DNA of 64,000 bases, taken from positions 868,001 to 932,000 of the forward strand of contig NC_016484.1 in the NCBI RefSeq assembly GCF_000227115.2, read 5' to 3'. This stretch comes from Naumovozyma dairenensis CBS 421 (taxonomy: Eukaryota > Ascomycota > Saccharomycetes > Saccharomycetales > Saccharomycetaceae). Positions 41,882-51,771 of this stretch are shown here, piece after piece. Position 1 is the first letter of the stretch; each line of letters starts with the position of its first letter. The translations under genes were made by a program, and so were the position numbers. A model generated the notes under the pieces. The model was not told the DNA's origin, searched no databases, and saw only the letters and a program-made list of their open reading frames with translations.

Positions 41882-42787
41882 TTAAAAAGGTTTAGCACAT
41901 TTACGTTTCTCCGATATACCAGTAGATGGTGCAATCATCGTTTGCCAATCTAATGCATACATTAACCCACCTGCACCATTAGCTGCCTTTGCAAACACAA
42001 CACCTAAATCGTTCCTAGCTGTTGTCAAATAGTAATTCGTACCATCACCAAGCGATAAGACTTGTGCTCTAACAATGTCTCCAGGCTTAAAACTATCTAT
42101 TATCTTAACGCGATCCCTTTCAGTAGCTCTAACATCTTGCGATCTAATTAATCCTCTGAATGTTTCACCTAAATCAGATGAAACTTGTGAAACAGAAAAG
42201 GTCGATGCACCTGATCCTCCACATGCCGCGACAATTCCAGATCCATTACTACCAATCCCACTATCTACTGGAACATTCTGGTTCTCTACAGCCAATATCT
42301 CCACATTCGCTCTTTGCAATGATATACGTGTTACTCTGGTTAAAACAATATCTCCTTCTTTCGGAAGATTATTTGCAAATTTATCATCAACTAATGCATT
42401 TTTGGAAAATTTATTATCTTGTACTACAGAAACTTTCATAACTCTTATAATTCTATCAGAAAATTTTTCAACTTCCGAACTATTATTAGCGTCACTGTCT
42501 TCAATAATATCAGGTGTTTCATCAATATCTTTATCCTTTTCTTCCGACTCTTCACCTCCTTCATTCCTTACAGTAATTTCTTCCTCCACTTTAACATCAC
42601 CTAATAACGTTGCAGTTATTGCTTTAACAGTAGTAGTATTATATTTATAATCTAATAATTTAGTACCATTCCCACATATGAATCGATAAACAATATCTTG
42701 ACCTTCTTTATTTTGTTCAGTATCGTATTCGGGACAAATTAATTGCCCAGGATATACCACTTTTGGGAAATTCGAAAAGTTACTCAT
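41882..42787 (-). CDS. CSL4: Csl4 exosome cap subunit
   Basis: The frame opens at a TTG (42793), but the first ATG at 42787 gives 301 residues; S. cerevisiae Csl4 has 292. An N-terminal domain with [12 protein letters not shown] is followed by an S1 RNA-binding domain ([54 protein letters not shown]) and a C-terminal segment ending [17 protein letters not shown] and KRKCAKPF. Csl4 is one of three cap proteins of the RNA exosome. An acidic insertion lies at about residues 75-115. Confidence 0.97.
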   Translation of the reverse strand: MSNFSNFPKVVYPGQLICPEYDTEQNKEGQDIVYRFICGNGTKLLDYKYNTTTVKAITATLLGDVKVEEEITVRNEGGEESEEKDKDIDETPDIIEDSDANNSSEVEKFSDRIIRVMKVSVVQDNKFSKNALVDDKFANNLPKEGDIVLTRVTRISLQRANVEILAVENQNVPVDSGIGSNGSGIVAACGGSGASTFSVSQVSSDLGETFRGLIRSQDVRATERDRVKIIDSFKPGDIVRAQVLSLGDGTNYYLTTARNDLGVVFAKAANGAGGLMYALDWQTMIAPSTGISEKRKCAKPF

Positions 42788-43170
42788 CCTCAATTATATG
42801 TTCAATTTTAATATACTGCCCTTGTGTGTTCCAATGAAAAAAAAAAAAATTAGAGATTGCTTTAATCACCAACTTCATTATTTTTACATTTTATGTTATC
42901 TAGTTCTTTTTTGATGGCATCGCTTATTATCCTAAAATTTTTCAAAAATGATTCTAGTCACATGAACTGGAAGGACAGAAAACACAACGGAATAGCAGAG
43001 GAGTAGCATATAAACTTGTTTCCTCACACCGAAACACCAATATAGGACATTATATCGTTCAATGTTTTTGCTTAAATAAATGAGGGATTTGCGTTTTCCC
43101 CGTAAATGATTTAGTAATAAATAAATATAGTCTTTTTAATAAAAACTTCTATATATACATTAAAAATGTT
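42788..43170. other. CSL4 promoter and BNI4 3' flank
   Basis: About 380 bases. Contains AAAATTTTTCA at 42934-42944 (exact RRPE type, about 150 bases upstream of CSL4) and a partial PAC-like GGCATCGC just before it, the usual pair of ribosome-biogenesis and RNA-processing promoters. An 11-12-base A run lies at about 42837-42849. Confidence 0.5.
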
Positions 43171-45987
43171 CTAGTAGAAATGTGTATAACATCTCGAGCT
43201 TTCATGGATTTCCATGGTACTTTTCAATTCATTCAATTCCGCTTTAATCATTTGGGCCAATTGCGGCGTTAATTGATTACATGTAGATAATTCTGGGTTT
43301 CTATCATATTCATCAACTCCATATGTTTCATATAATATTATCTTAGGTTCAAATCGGATGTATGCATCTCTAGTCGTAATTTTAGATTCTATGATATCTG
43401 TATTCTGTGTTTCATCATTCGTAATATTAACATTGGTAGTGACAACCGGGTCCAATGGACTCGAATTCAAATTCGATGAGTTATGAAGACCTCTAAAAGA
43501 CATGGAAATTGGTCTAGTCATTGGTAATTCAGGGGAATAAGCATTCAACGTTGGTGGGGCAATTATGCCACCATTATATCGATTAAAATCTTCATATTCA
43601 AATTCATCCTCGTGTGCTTGCTCGAACCTTACTTCTGGTGGATTTGGTATTTCATTTGATACATGTATATCATGCGGAATGTTAACTTCGTTCCCGGCCC
43701 CCACTTCTATTCGTCCTTCCTCTTCTCTTTTTTCCTTTTCAAAAGTATCAAAATGTATACCTAATCCAGAATCGGTCAAAATTTCTTTTTCTTTATTGTT
43801 TTCAGGAATTGAGAAATCATCATCAGTAAAAGATTCAATATTCCGTACATTACTGTTATTATTATTGTTGTTTACCACGGCTGGATTGAATGTTCGGTAC
43901 TGTGGTATTGATGGAGTTAAATCAAGATTTAAATCAATTTCATCACCAAAGTTAATAATGTTAGCAAATTCCATTATATCTGACATTAATTCCTGATCTT
44001 CATTAGCAATCGATGTATTGTTGCTTAAATTATCATCATCTTCATTTCCTGGTTGTACATTATCTACAACATCGATTGGTTCTTTTAAAGTGTGTCGCAT
44101 GCCTTTATCGTCAGGTTTATCTAAAGTTAGTTCATTCAAACGTTCTTCAATGGAACCTAATGAAAATTCATTCTGCATCGAACTATTAAACTCATGGCGA
44201 TGTTCAGTTTCCATTTCGGTCAAAGTATTTTCATTATTATTATCATCAGTCGTAGTAGTAGTAGTATTTATATTATCCGATGAGTCGAAAAGATCACTGA
44301 ATCTACCATTTCTTAAGATACTACTTGCCGGAGATTTGGTTAAATCAGGTGTGGATAATACCACTGATGCAGCTTCAGTGATAAACATACCTTCATTTTG
44401 AGCCTTTATGGATAATGTATCAGCAAGTGATCTTCCATTTGATGTTATTGAGCTTCTTTTGGTAGATCTTTTCCTCTCTATAGTAACGATAGAATCAACT
44501 TCGTGTTCATCCAATGATTTCGGGAAGAGAACCTCACCTGAATCATATTTCGATGGAGAGGAGATAATAATATTTTGTTGAGTCTCTCCTATATCATCAT
44601 TATTTTTCGATATTAAGGATTGTTCATCGTGTGAATCTTTGACTTCTGCACTTTTATAATCATCAATTTCGAATTGTTTATTCGATAATGCAAGATCTAA
44701 AGATAATGGTGTAGGATTTCTCATTTTTATGTTCTCGTCTTTCTTAGATGCCAAAGAAGAGTTCTGAATACTATCAACGTTGGCGGAATCTGCACCTAGA
44801 GCAGATTTGGTATTTGATGTACCCATAGTATGTCGTCTAGTCTTCGGTAGAATTGGTGTAGGATCATGCTGGAGCTCGGTAAGTTGAGTTGTCGGCTCTT
44901 GTTTCGTTTTCCTGAATGAATTAAAGATACCGTTACTACTTTGTGATCGTTTTGTTAATTTCTCAGGGATTGAACTTGAAGATGCGATTCTTGATGATGA
45001 GTTTGATGATAATTCTGTATTGGTTGATATTTCTTTTGAATTCTTTTTCTTCAAGAAAGAGAATATACTTTTCCTTTTCTTTGTCGTTTCAACGGTACGT
45101 TTTGTATGTATTGGGGTTGCTTTTACTTGTCTCTCTGGGGTTGGATTTTTAGTAACTAAATTCTTAGAGTCATTGGACACATTTGATTTTATTCTTTGAC
45201 TTTGCAGGAAAGGGAAATTTGAAGTAGATGATAAAGTTTGATCAGTAACTGAAATGGACTTTGTTTCATGATGAAATTCATCTTCCATGGAAGTATTTTC
45301 CACAGGAACTTGTTTGTTATGTAGAATATCGATTGAAGCATATTCATGTTCACTTTTATCAGTAATTATACTTTCAGATGCCTCTTGTATCGTTTCCTGT
45401 ATTTGATTTGTTGAAAATGTATTTGAAGGTTTCCGTTTTTCTTTGGGTGTAGTTAGATAGTCAGGTTGTTCGATTTGGAGTGAACTGTTAGTAGGTACTG
45501 CAAATGACATATTGTTAGAGTCGTCTATATCTATTAAATTGGGTGATGCATTCTGTTGCGTCATGAAAATCGAACCATGTACAGAGGGATTCAAATTGGT
45601 TTCTCTTGCCTCTTGCTCTTCTTCTTCTTCTTCTTCAATTATAGATGGTTGGATATTTTGATTACGTCTCATTTTTTGATCTGCATTCTTCGATTTTTCA
45701 TTTAGGATGTTAGCCAATGCCGTTAGGGATGGTGAAGTGGTCATATTTACAGTATCAGTTTCACCAACTTTCTTCGTTGTCATTGGGAAATACGAACGAT
45801 CCTCTGTTCTCATCTTTGGTGGATCTGGTGCATTTAAAGAGTCGGATATACTTTGATCTGACATTTCTTTGAAAATTAACGAGTTTCGAAGCGTTCTCGC
45901 ATGGTCTAATGTGTTTATAGTATTGGATGAATAAAATGTAGAATGGAGCAAATCAGATGGATTGAAATCTGGATTCGTTTCTGGCAT
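43171..45987 (-). CDS. BNI4: Bni4 bud-neck scaffold, Glc7-targeting subunit
   Basis: A 938-residue, mostly disordered protein rich in S, T, N and D; S. cerevisiae Bni4 has 892. The conserved block is at the C-terminus: IRFEPKIILYETYGVDEYDR, then NQLTPQLAQMIKAELN and SSRCYTHFY. The I-R-F triplet fits the [V/I]-x-F docking motif for protein phosphatase 1 (Glc7). In S. cerevisiae Bni4 links Chs4 and chitin synthase III to the septin ring through Glc7. A conserved N-terminal box (LDHARTLRNSLIFKEMSD) is also visible. Two MCB sites lie upstream. Confidence 0.93.
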   Translation of the reverse strand: MPETNPDFNPSDLLHSTFYSSNTINTLDHARTLRNSLIFKEMSDQSISDSLNAPDPPKMRTEDRSYFPMTTKKVGETDTVNMTTSPSLTALANILNEKSKNADQKMRRNQNIQPSIIEEEEEEEQEARETNLNPSVHGSIFMTQQNASPNLIDIDDSNNMSFAVPTNSSLQIEQPDYLTTPKEKRKPSNTFSTNQIQETIQEASESIITDKSEHEYASIDILHNKQVPVENTSMEDEFHHETKSISVTDQTLSSTSNFPFLQSQRIKSNVSNDSKNLVTKNPTPERQVKATPIHTKRTVETTKKRKSIFSFLKKKNSKEISTNTELSSNSSSRIASSSSIPEKLTKRSQSSNGIFNSFRKTKQEPTTQLTELQHDPTPILPKTRRHTMGTSNTKSALGADSANVDSIQNSSLASKKDENIKMRNPTPLSLDLALSNKQFEIDDYKSAEVKDSHDEQSLISKNNDDIGETQQNIIISSPSKYDSGEVLFPKSLDEHEVDSIVTIERKRSTKRSSITSNGRSLADTLSIKAQNEGMFITEAASVVLSTPDLTKSPASSILRNGRFSDLFDSSDNINTTTTTTDDNNNENTLTEMETEHRHEFNSSMQNEFSLGSIEERLNELTLDKPDDKGMRHTLKEPIDVVDNVQPGNEDDDNLSNNTSIANEDQELMSDIMEFANIINFGDEIDLNLDLTPSIPQYRTFNPAVVNNNNNNSNVRNIESFTDDDFSIPENNKEKEILTDSGLGIHFDTFEKEKREEEGRIEVGAGNEVNIPHDIHVSNEIPNPPEVRFEQAHEDEFEYEDFNRYNGGIIAPPTLNAYSPELPMTRPISMSFRGLHNSSNLNSSPLDPVVTTNVNITNDETQNTDIIESKITTRDAYIRFEPKIILYETYGVDEYDRNPELSTCNQLTPQLAQMIKAELNELKSTMEIHESSRCYTHFY

Positions 45988-46533
45988 GATACAATGATAG
46001 CTGATGTCTCTTGCCGATCAAAGTTAAAAAATATATCAAAGTAATATACGCAACAGTTTCTTAAGAATCAACCAAAAATATGGTTCTGTTTCGTTGGAAT
46101 ATTGCAGCAGAATGCAGAGACACTTATCGAATTTTGTCTGCTGGTCTTGTCTCAAATAAGTTAGGTATTCTTCTTGTTTTACAAAAGTACAATATGTTAT
46201 ACATTATATTATATTCTTCGAGAAACGAAAAACAGCCGCTACGTATTGAGACGCGTCAACTTCTTTTACGCGTCCGTTCCTAAAAGTCACACAATAATAT
46301 ACTGATTCTAGTTAAAGAAACTAGACCAGACTAAACGGCCAATACCAAGTTAGTTGTATTAGTGCAACTCTTTAATGGTTCACCGATATACACCTTGGAA
46401 CAGTTGTCTATATATGCCCTCTTTTTTTTGAAAATGGCGAGAAGGCTGTGTAGCTTGGTTTTAAGGATATAAATAATTGAACGAATGAATAAATGATGAA
46501 TAAATAAATACGGGTATGTCGTTGTTTGTACTA
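45988..46533. other. BNI4 promoter
   Basis: About 545 bases between BNI4 and the end of the globin gene, with two exact MCB sites. The 67-codon and 72-codon ORFs in it show no family features. Confidence 0.5.
46251..46273. promoter_or_regulatory. Two MCB (MBF) sites upstream of BNI4
   Basis: ACGCGT at 46251-46256 and again at 46268-46273, 17 bases apart start to start, about 265-285 bases upstream of the BNI4 ATG. Paired MCBs are typical of G1/S genes bound by Mbp1-Swi6. The motif match is exact; regulation is inferred. Confidence 0.55.
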
Positions 46534-47829
46534 CTACATAATGATACAATCCTTTTTAACTTGACGTTCTACTTTGGAAATAGGATTAACACTTCCTGTC
46601 TTAAGTCTTGTTAGTCGGTTGGATGATGATGTGCTCTTATCATCGCTTAAGTCACTAAAACCGATAGCAACGTTGGTTTTGACAGTTTGTAACTTAGTTA
46701 TATTCACTTTGTCAGATGGTACAGGACGAACATTACCAGGTGAGGCCTGTTGTCGTTTACTTTTAATGCTTTTCCGCGTACTCGAAGATGAAGATAAACC
46801 TTCGTCAATAAAACCTGGTACAGGGAATTCTACTGCGTCTAAGGCATCAGTTTGAGGTTTTATTTTCAAAACTGAATCTCGTCCACACATCAAAAGAGAG
46901 TTTGCCAAATATGAATAAACTCGAGACCATATTTCTTCCAGTTCCCAAGTGAATAATACACCAAATCGATCTTGGAAAGTCTTTAAGAATGCTACACCCA
47001 TTTCTTCAAAACTAGGTGCTTGAATACCTAGAATCCTCGCATGTCTTTTGCCTATACCATATAAAACTTTATCCACTTTACTCAAATCTTCCGAGTTTTT
47101 AATAAGAGTGTTCACAACTTTTGCAAACGAAGATGTTTGATGTCTTATCGTTGGGAATATCTCCTCCATATGTGGATTAGCCAATACCAAGTTTTCGTAA
47201 AATTGTGTACAAAACATAGCTTTAGAAACGTACTGATCAGATGCTGGTATATATTTGAAACTCTCGATATTCTTATTCTTAGGTTGTAGACCACGATATT
47301 CTGATAATCTTGGATTTAGTGCAGTGGATGCGTGCAACCCAATCCTTTTATAGCTATTTAATCTTTGATAAAATTGAGATAGTTGTGAATTCGTCGGTTC
47401 GTCAGCTAAAATTAAAGTCCATGATTCTCTAAGAATTTGTATTTCTCGTAATTTCAACTTCAAGACATGATTAGTTTTGAATCTTTCCACTGTACTTGAT
47501 CTACTAACATCATCGACAGAAGATGAAGAATTCGTCAGGTTTGGAGAGTTCGTACCGCTTACAATACTCTCTTTTGAGGGATTCCCCATCTCAGTTTTCA
47601 GAGGGCTCCCATAGCCTTTCTTCTCAAGTTCTTTATTGATTATCTGCGAATTCGGCGTATGATCTGCTACTATCCCAAAGTCGGGGTGTAATTTGTTTGG
47701 TTCTGTATTTAAAGCAGACACTTGGTTGGATATTATGGGATACGTAGGGTTAGTCGTTGGTTGTGATACAAGAAATATCTCTCGAGAATCATTTGTATAT
47801 CGTCTTGACAAAGTTTTTGATGTGTCCAT
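46534..47829 (-). CDS. Globin-like heme protein (YNL234W type) with CaaX-like tail
   Basis: A 431-residue protein; S. cerevisiae YNL234W has 426. A disordered N-terminus of about 120 residues is followed by a globin-like domain at about 125-325: ILRESWTLIL (helix A), FYENLVLANPHMEEIFPTIRHQ with a candidate distal H230, and the probable proximal H263 in GIGKRHARILGI. A basic, serine-rich tail of about 100 residues ends VKKDCIIM. Cys-aliphatic-aliphatic-Met at the exact C-terminus fits the CaaX farnesylation signal, with lysines before it. The S. cerevisiae protein binds heme and has been linked to glucose signalling; its function is not settled. Confidence 0.9.
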   Translation of the reverse strand: MDTSKTLSRRYTNDSREIFLVSQPTTNPTYPIISNQVSALNTEPNKLHPDFGIVADHTPNSQIINKELEKKGYGSPLKTEMGNPSKESIVSGTNSPNLTNSSSSVDDVSRSSTVERFKTNHVLKLKLREIQILRESWTLILADEPTNSQLSQFYQRLNSYKRIGLHASTALNPRLSEYRGLQPKNKNIESFKYIPASDQYVSKAMFCTQFYENLVLANPHMEEIFPTIRHQTSSFAKVVNTLIKNSEDLSKVDKVLYGIGKRHARILGIQAPSFEEMGVAFLKTFQDRFGVLFTWELEEIWSRVYSYLANSLLMCGRDSVLKIKPQTDALDAVEFPVPGFIDEGLSSSSSTRKSIKSKRQQASPGNVRPVPSDKVNITKLQTVKTNVAIGFSDLSDDKSTSSSNRLTRLKTGSVNPISKVERQVKKDCIIM

Positions 47830-48319
47830 GATTCTTTTTCGTCTATAAGACCTTTGTTGGTTTAACTTGATTTATTTCGGTGAATACACTTAAGAGCTCG
47901 TTAATAATTTTGATTTTTTGGAATAGAACAAACACTTTAATAACAGCTAATAATAAATACTTAAAAGTTAATTCATTATCACGATTTATGTAAGGAGATT
48001 ATTTAACATTCCATCGAAGGAATTATGGATAGAAATGCCAAGACTGAATTCTTTCCCAGTTCAAAATTTTTCAAGGTTTACGTGTAAATCTTAAAAGGCG
48101 CACACGAACACATTAATGCGGTACGCCACACGGCGAAGAAAAGAGTGTGTGGTTTGAAAAGAAGGGTCTACGTAGATCTCTAGATCTCTTCGTAGAAATG
48201 GCATCAATTAGCAAAAAAAATATACTACATATATATTGAAAGTCTTCTGTAAAGCTTTTTTATAGCTGATGTATATACGAGTGTCTAATTGTATTTTGTT
48301 GATTGCGTACATCTATGCG
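47830..48319. other. Globin gene promoter and SIN4 3' flank
   Basis: About 490 bases with no gene. A GC-richer stretch at about 48095-48180 (GGCGCACACG, GCCACACGGCG) is the only conspicuous feature. Confidence 0.4.
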
Positions 48320-51300
48320 CTATATTCTTAGCTCGTAAAGCATCCCAGAGCATGTGCAATTTCTGGTATACATACTGGGCCATCTCTTTGTAGTGATGAT
48401 TGTAGAGGTAATGGTCTTATCATTAGAAACAACATATCCAGCTCTAGTCACACAACCACATCTAGCACACCTCTTTATCTTTTCTTCAGATACCTCTTGC
48501 TTAGTAAATCGATCATAGGAAATTCCATCATATACCATCGGACTAAATCTACCAGGATTTAACGGTAGTATTGGATTATCATCTGGATCAATAACTAACC
48601 CCTTTTCTAACGGTTGCAATAATTTGCAATATTCAGGTCGAAACAATTCTGTGCTTGATATCCTTAACCCACTTGTATCGCAGAAATAAACTCTTGCCGC
48701 ATCTACATGTGAAATTAAAACATTGTTAGAATAAGCCAAAAGAAACTCCCCAATTTTGGAAAATTCTGGCAGAACTTCAGCCCGCACCAATAATGAACAT
48801 TCCCTTAACATTTGAGTAGATTGACTTTGTGGATTTAGCTTCTGTTGTTGTTCATTATAAGCTGAAAATTTATTATTAACATCGACTAAAAATGTTTCGA
48901 ATTTTTCAAAATTCACTGGCGAATCACTTAGCACAGTCCTCAAATAATATGAGGATTCATTCAAGACTGGATAGGTATTTTCAGGAAATTTAGTGATTAT
49001 TTGAACTATTTTCTTTATCTCAACTAGGATTAATAATATTAACATCCTGGACACTTTGGAACCAAAGACACCAATAACTAAAGTGTTCTCCTTATTGGGC
49101 GGATTATTTATCAATATCAACAATTCTTGTATCATATAAGTAATAAATTTTACAAACCATTTAGCAATTGGGATCAAAGAATAGATCAAATCTTGTTTGG
49201 AAAACACCGTTTGGAACGTCTTACCACTTGCAAGTTGTTGAGCAGCATTTGTTGTATTTATTTGTTCAATGGCAAAATGTAGATTTCTTGAAACGCCATT
49301 AAATGCGAAATGTGCACTTTTCAAATTTAAAAGGAGTCTTGCCATTTCATCCAAATTACTTCCATCGAAACATGTGCCTAATTCCAATTGAAATAATGTG
49401 ATTCTTTGAAATTGTCTACCTGTCAGAAACTTATCCATGATTTCCTTTGGTGGATCTAATGAGACATTTAAAAATGTATAAATTCGTGCTACAATCAACA
49501 TTACGAAATTTTTTGCTCGGTTTTCATCTAATTTTGCAATTTGCATTAAATGTGTTTTACATGTAATGGTCAAATCTTCAGCGGATAGTTGTCTATATGT
49601 ACCAATTACATACGCAAAGGCAAAGGCAGTCGCGTTCAAATCATCCTTTGAAGTATCAGTCACATCATGTTTCATGAGAGGGAAATATTGAGGAGTAGAT
49701 TTATTAGCTATCTTAGCGATTATACCTGTTAATGACGGTGACACACGAACCCATTCGATTGCACTTAAATTAGGAAGTTTGGGAAATTGGAAATTAACGC
49801 TTAGCATTGACGTAACTAAATTATTATAATTCCCTGAGAGAGGTTGGTTTAATAACCTTTCCGTTTCTACTTTCCAATCACCTTGGTTATATACGATCGT
49901 TGTGCCATCTTCAAAATAAAATGTGATAAATCCATTTATCAATTCGGTTGTGACTTGTTTAACACGTTTCTCTAAGGGGAGATCAACTTGATGGATAAAA
50001 TTATATCTATTCGATCTAAGATATTGACCACCTCCAGAATTATTTTCAGATTTTAAGATAGATACAAAATCCAAGGGTAATTGTGTTCTTACCAGTTTAT
50101 ATCGTTTAACAAGCGTTTTCCGAGAACCCATTATATCATAAACTAACAATATTTCTGGAGATGGATCATTTTCAGTAGGTGTCTTAGACATGATATGGAT
50201 GTTTGATAATTTAAGAGGATTACCTTCATTATCAACTGGGTCGATTGTTGTTTCTAAAATCTGTTGGATTTTCACCGTGGGGTCATTTAAAGCTGTTGGT
50301 TTGGTTGCATTGACATTCCAATTCACATGTAGTTCATAGAATATTAATTTATTAGTTAATTTGGAATAAGTAGATATTAACATGCATTGATCTTCGACAA
50401 TTGGAGTTATCTTGGCGAAAGTTAACCAATCTAATTCTTTCGTCCTTTGGTTTACGGAAGTATGTAATTGCAGAGTAATCTTTTTATGGTCTTTTGAATT
50501 CGAGAATTGGTACCAAAAGTTTATTTGACCATTTTTACGAATACCAAGACATGCATATTTCATAAATGCAGGATGGAAAACACCATAAGGTGGAATTTGT
50601 TGAAGTTTATTTTTGTAAGTATTTGACGTTGTATCTAATGCGCAAAATTTAGCCGCCATAGTTATCTTGGTTGCACTTAGCCATTCGAAATCCATGATAG
50701 TAGTATTATATTCCTTTTTAGTATGTTTCCTTTCAAATTTTTCAGTTATTAGTGGTATAGACGTAGATGGTTTCAAAGACATGACATGGTTATAAATCTT
50801 GTAGACATTATCTTGGAACAACATGGTTAATCTTTCGAAAGTGTTCGCACCATTTGGTTGCTGCCCTGCGATCATCATTGTTAAATTTCCAAGTTCATCA
50901 CATACAGCTAACATGTCCCCTGGTAAACTTAACCAATTATTCCAATACACACCTGTAATGCTGTAGAAGAATTGTGGATTACCCTTGGAATGTACACTAG
51001 TGCCAGCAGATGGAGGTATACTCGAAACTGTTGTTGTATTGGCAGTGGTTACTGTCCTAGTCGGTGTTGGATGGAGTCCAATCGTTGAACTTGTCATTGA
51101 ATTTGAATGCTCAGATGCAGAAGGTGCGGTATTTAGCGTATATGAATGACTAAATTGTGGTTCATGCAATTGAGGATGAAGAATATATTTTGTGGGTGGA
51201 TGAAACCTCCAATTGATACCATTGATGGTTTCCAGGAAAGTTATTCGTAAATTTGCGTCTGGAGAATGGGGATCAGCGTATGCGATTACGCCATTCTTGG

Positions 51301-51334
51301 ACCATGATACTGGATGCTGCCCTATTAATGACAT
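48320..51334 (-). CDS. SIN4: Sin4/Med16 Mediator tail subunit
   Basis: A 1004-residue protein; S. cerevisiae Sin4 has 974. The N-terminal half is a WD-repeat-like propeller (starting GQHPVSWSKNGVIAYAD, with FYSITGVYWNNWLSLPGDMLAVCDELGNL). The C-terminal half is helical and ends with a cysteine-rich segment, CARCGC and later NCTCSGM, which looks like a small zinc-binding motif. Sin4 is part of the Mediator tail with Med2, Med3, Med15 and Pgd1 and contacts activators. Order CSL4-BNI4-globin-SIN4-YTP1 is as in S. cerevisiae. Confidence 0.97.
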   Translation of the reverse strand: MSLIGQHPVSWSKNGVIAYADPHSPDANLRITFLETINGINWRFHPPTKYILHPQLHEPQFSHSYTLNTAPSASEHSNSMTSSTIGLHPTPTRTVTTANTTTVSSIPPSAGTSVHSKGNPQFFYSITGVYWNNWLSLPGDMLAVCDELGNLTMMIAGQQPNGANTFERLTMLFQDNVYKIYNHVMSLKPSTSIPLITEKFERKHTKKEYNTTIMDFEWLSATKITMAAKFCALDTTSNTYKNKLQQIPPYGVFHPAFMKYACLGIRKNGQINFWYQFSNSKDHKKITLQLHTSVNQRTKELDWLTFAKITPIVEDQCMLISTYSKLTNKLIFYELHVNWNVNATKPTALNDPTVKIQQILETTIDPVDNEGNPLKLSNIHIMSKTPTENDPSPEILLVYDIMGSRKTLVKRYKLVRTQLPLDFVSILKSENNSGGGQYLRSNRYNFIHQVDLPLEKRVKQVTTELINGFITFYFEDGTTIVYNQGDWKVETERLLNQPLSGNYNNLVTSMLSVNFQFPKLPNLSAIEWVRVSPSLTGIIAKIANKSTPQYFPLMKHDVTDTSKDDLNATAFAFAYVIGTYRQLSAEDLTITCKTHLMQIAKLDENRAKNFVMLIVARIYTFLNVSLDPPKEIMDKFLTGRQFQRITLFQLELGTCFDGSNLDEMARLLLNLKSAHFAFNGVSRNLHFAIEQINTTNAAQQLASGKTFQTVFSKQDLIYSLIPIAKWFVKFITYMIQELLILINNPPNKENTLVIGVFGSKVSRMLILLILVEIKKIVQIITKFPENTYPVLNESSYYLRTVLSDSPVNFEKFETFLVDVNNKFSAYNEQQQKLNPQSQSTQMLRECSLLVRAEVLPEFSKIGEFLLAYSNNVLISHVDAARVYFCDTSGLRISSTELFRPEYCKLLQPLEKGLVIDPDDNPILPLNPGRFSPMVYDGISYDRFTKQEVSEEKIKRCARCGCVTRAGYVVSNDKTITSTIITTKRWPSMYTRNCTCSGMLYELRI

Positions 51335-51771
51335 TTATGGTAATACTTGAATCCCTTCTCAGAATAGATAGTCGTTCGATCCACAGATTATTTTACTCAA
51401 AATGCTGTTTAACTTGTAAGGTATATCGACAGCTCAAGAAAGTTAAGTTCATTCATCTATGTATCTTTTCAAAAATAGCTAACACAATGTCTTAAATTTT
51501 CCATCAGCACTTTTTTCATTTTCGTCAGCTCCGGGGACGTTTCCTCTGCTTTTTCCCTCGAAACCTTCCACTGAAAAATTAAAAGTTGAAGACATAATAT
51601 ATTAATGTAGAATTGTATAAAGCTGAATATTGAGAAAGGAATATAGACTAGATATATGTATGAATATATATTTGTTTATTTTATTTATCACATTGGGCAT
51701 AAGGCATTTGTTTCAGCTATCCAATTGATTGCAAGGGTGTTTTTTTGCTTCGGGATGGTTTCCACTCAATA
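51335..51771. other. SIN4 promoter and YTP1 3' flank
   Basis: About 440 bases, AT-rich, with a GC-richer patch near 51525-51560. No gene seen. Confidence 0.4.

Noticed and set aside
42075..42650. 191-codon antisense ORF inside CSL4
   Set aside because: Lies entirely opposite a well-conserved gene and shows no family features.
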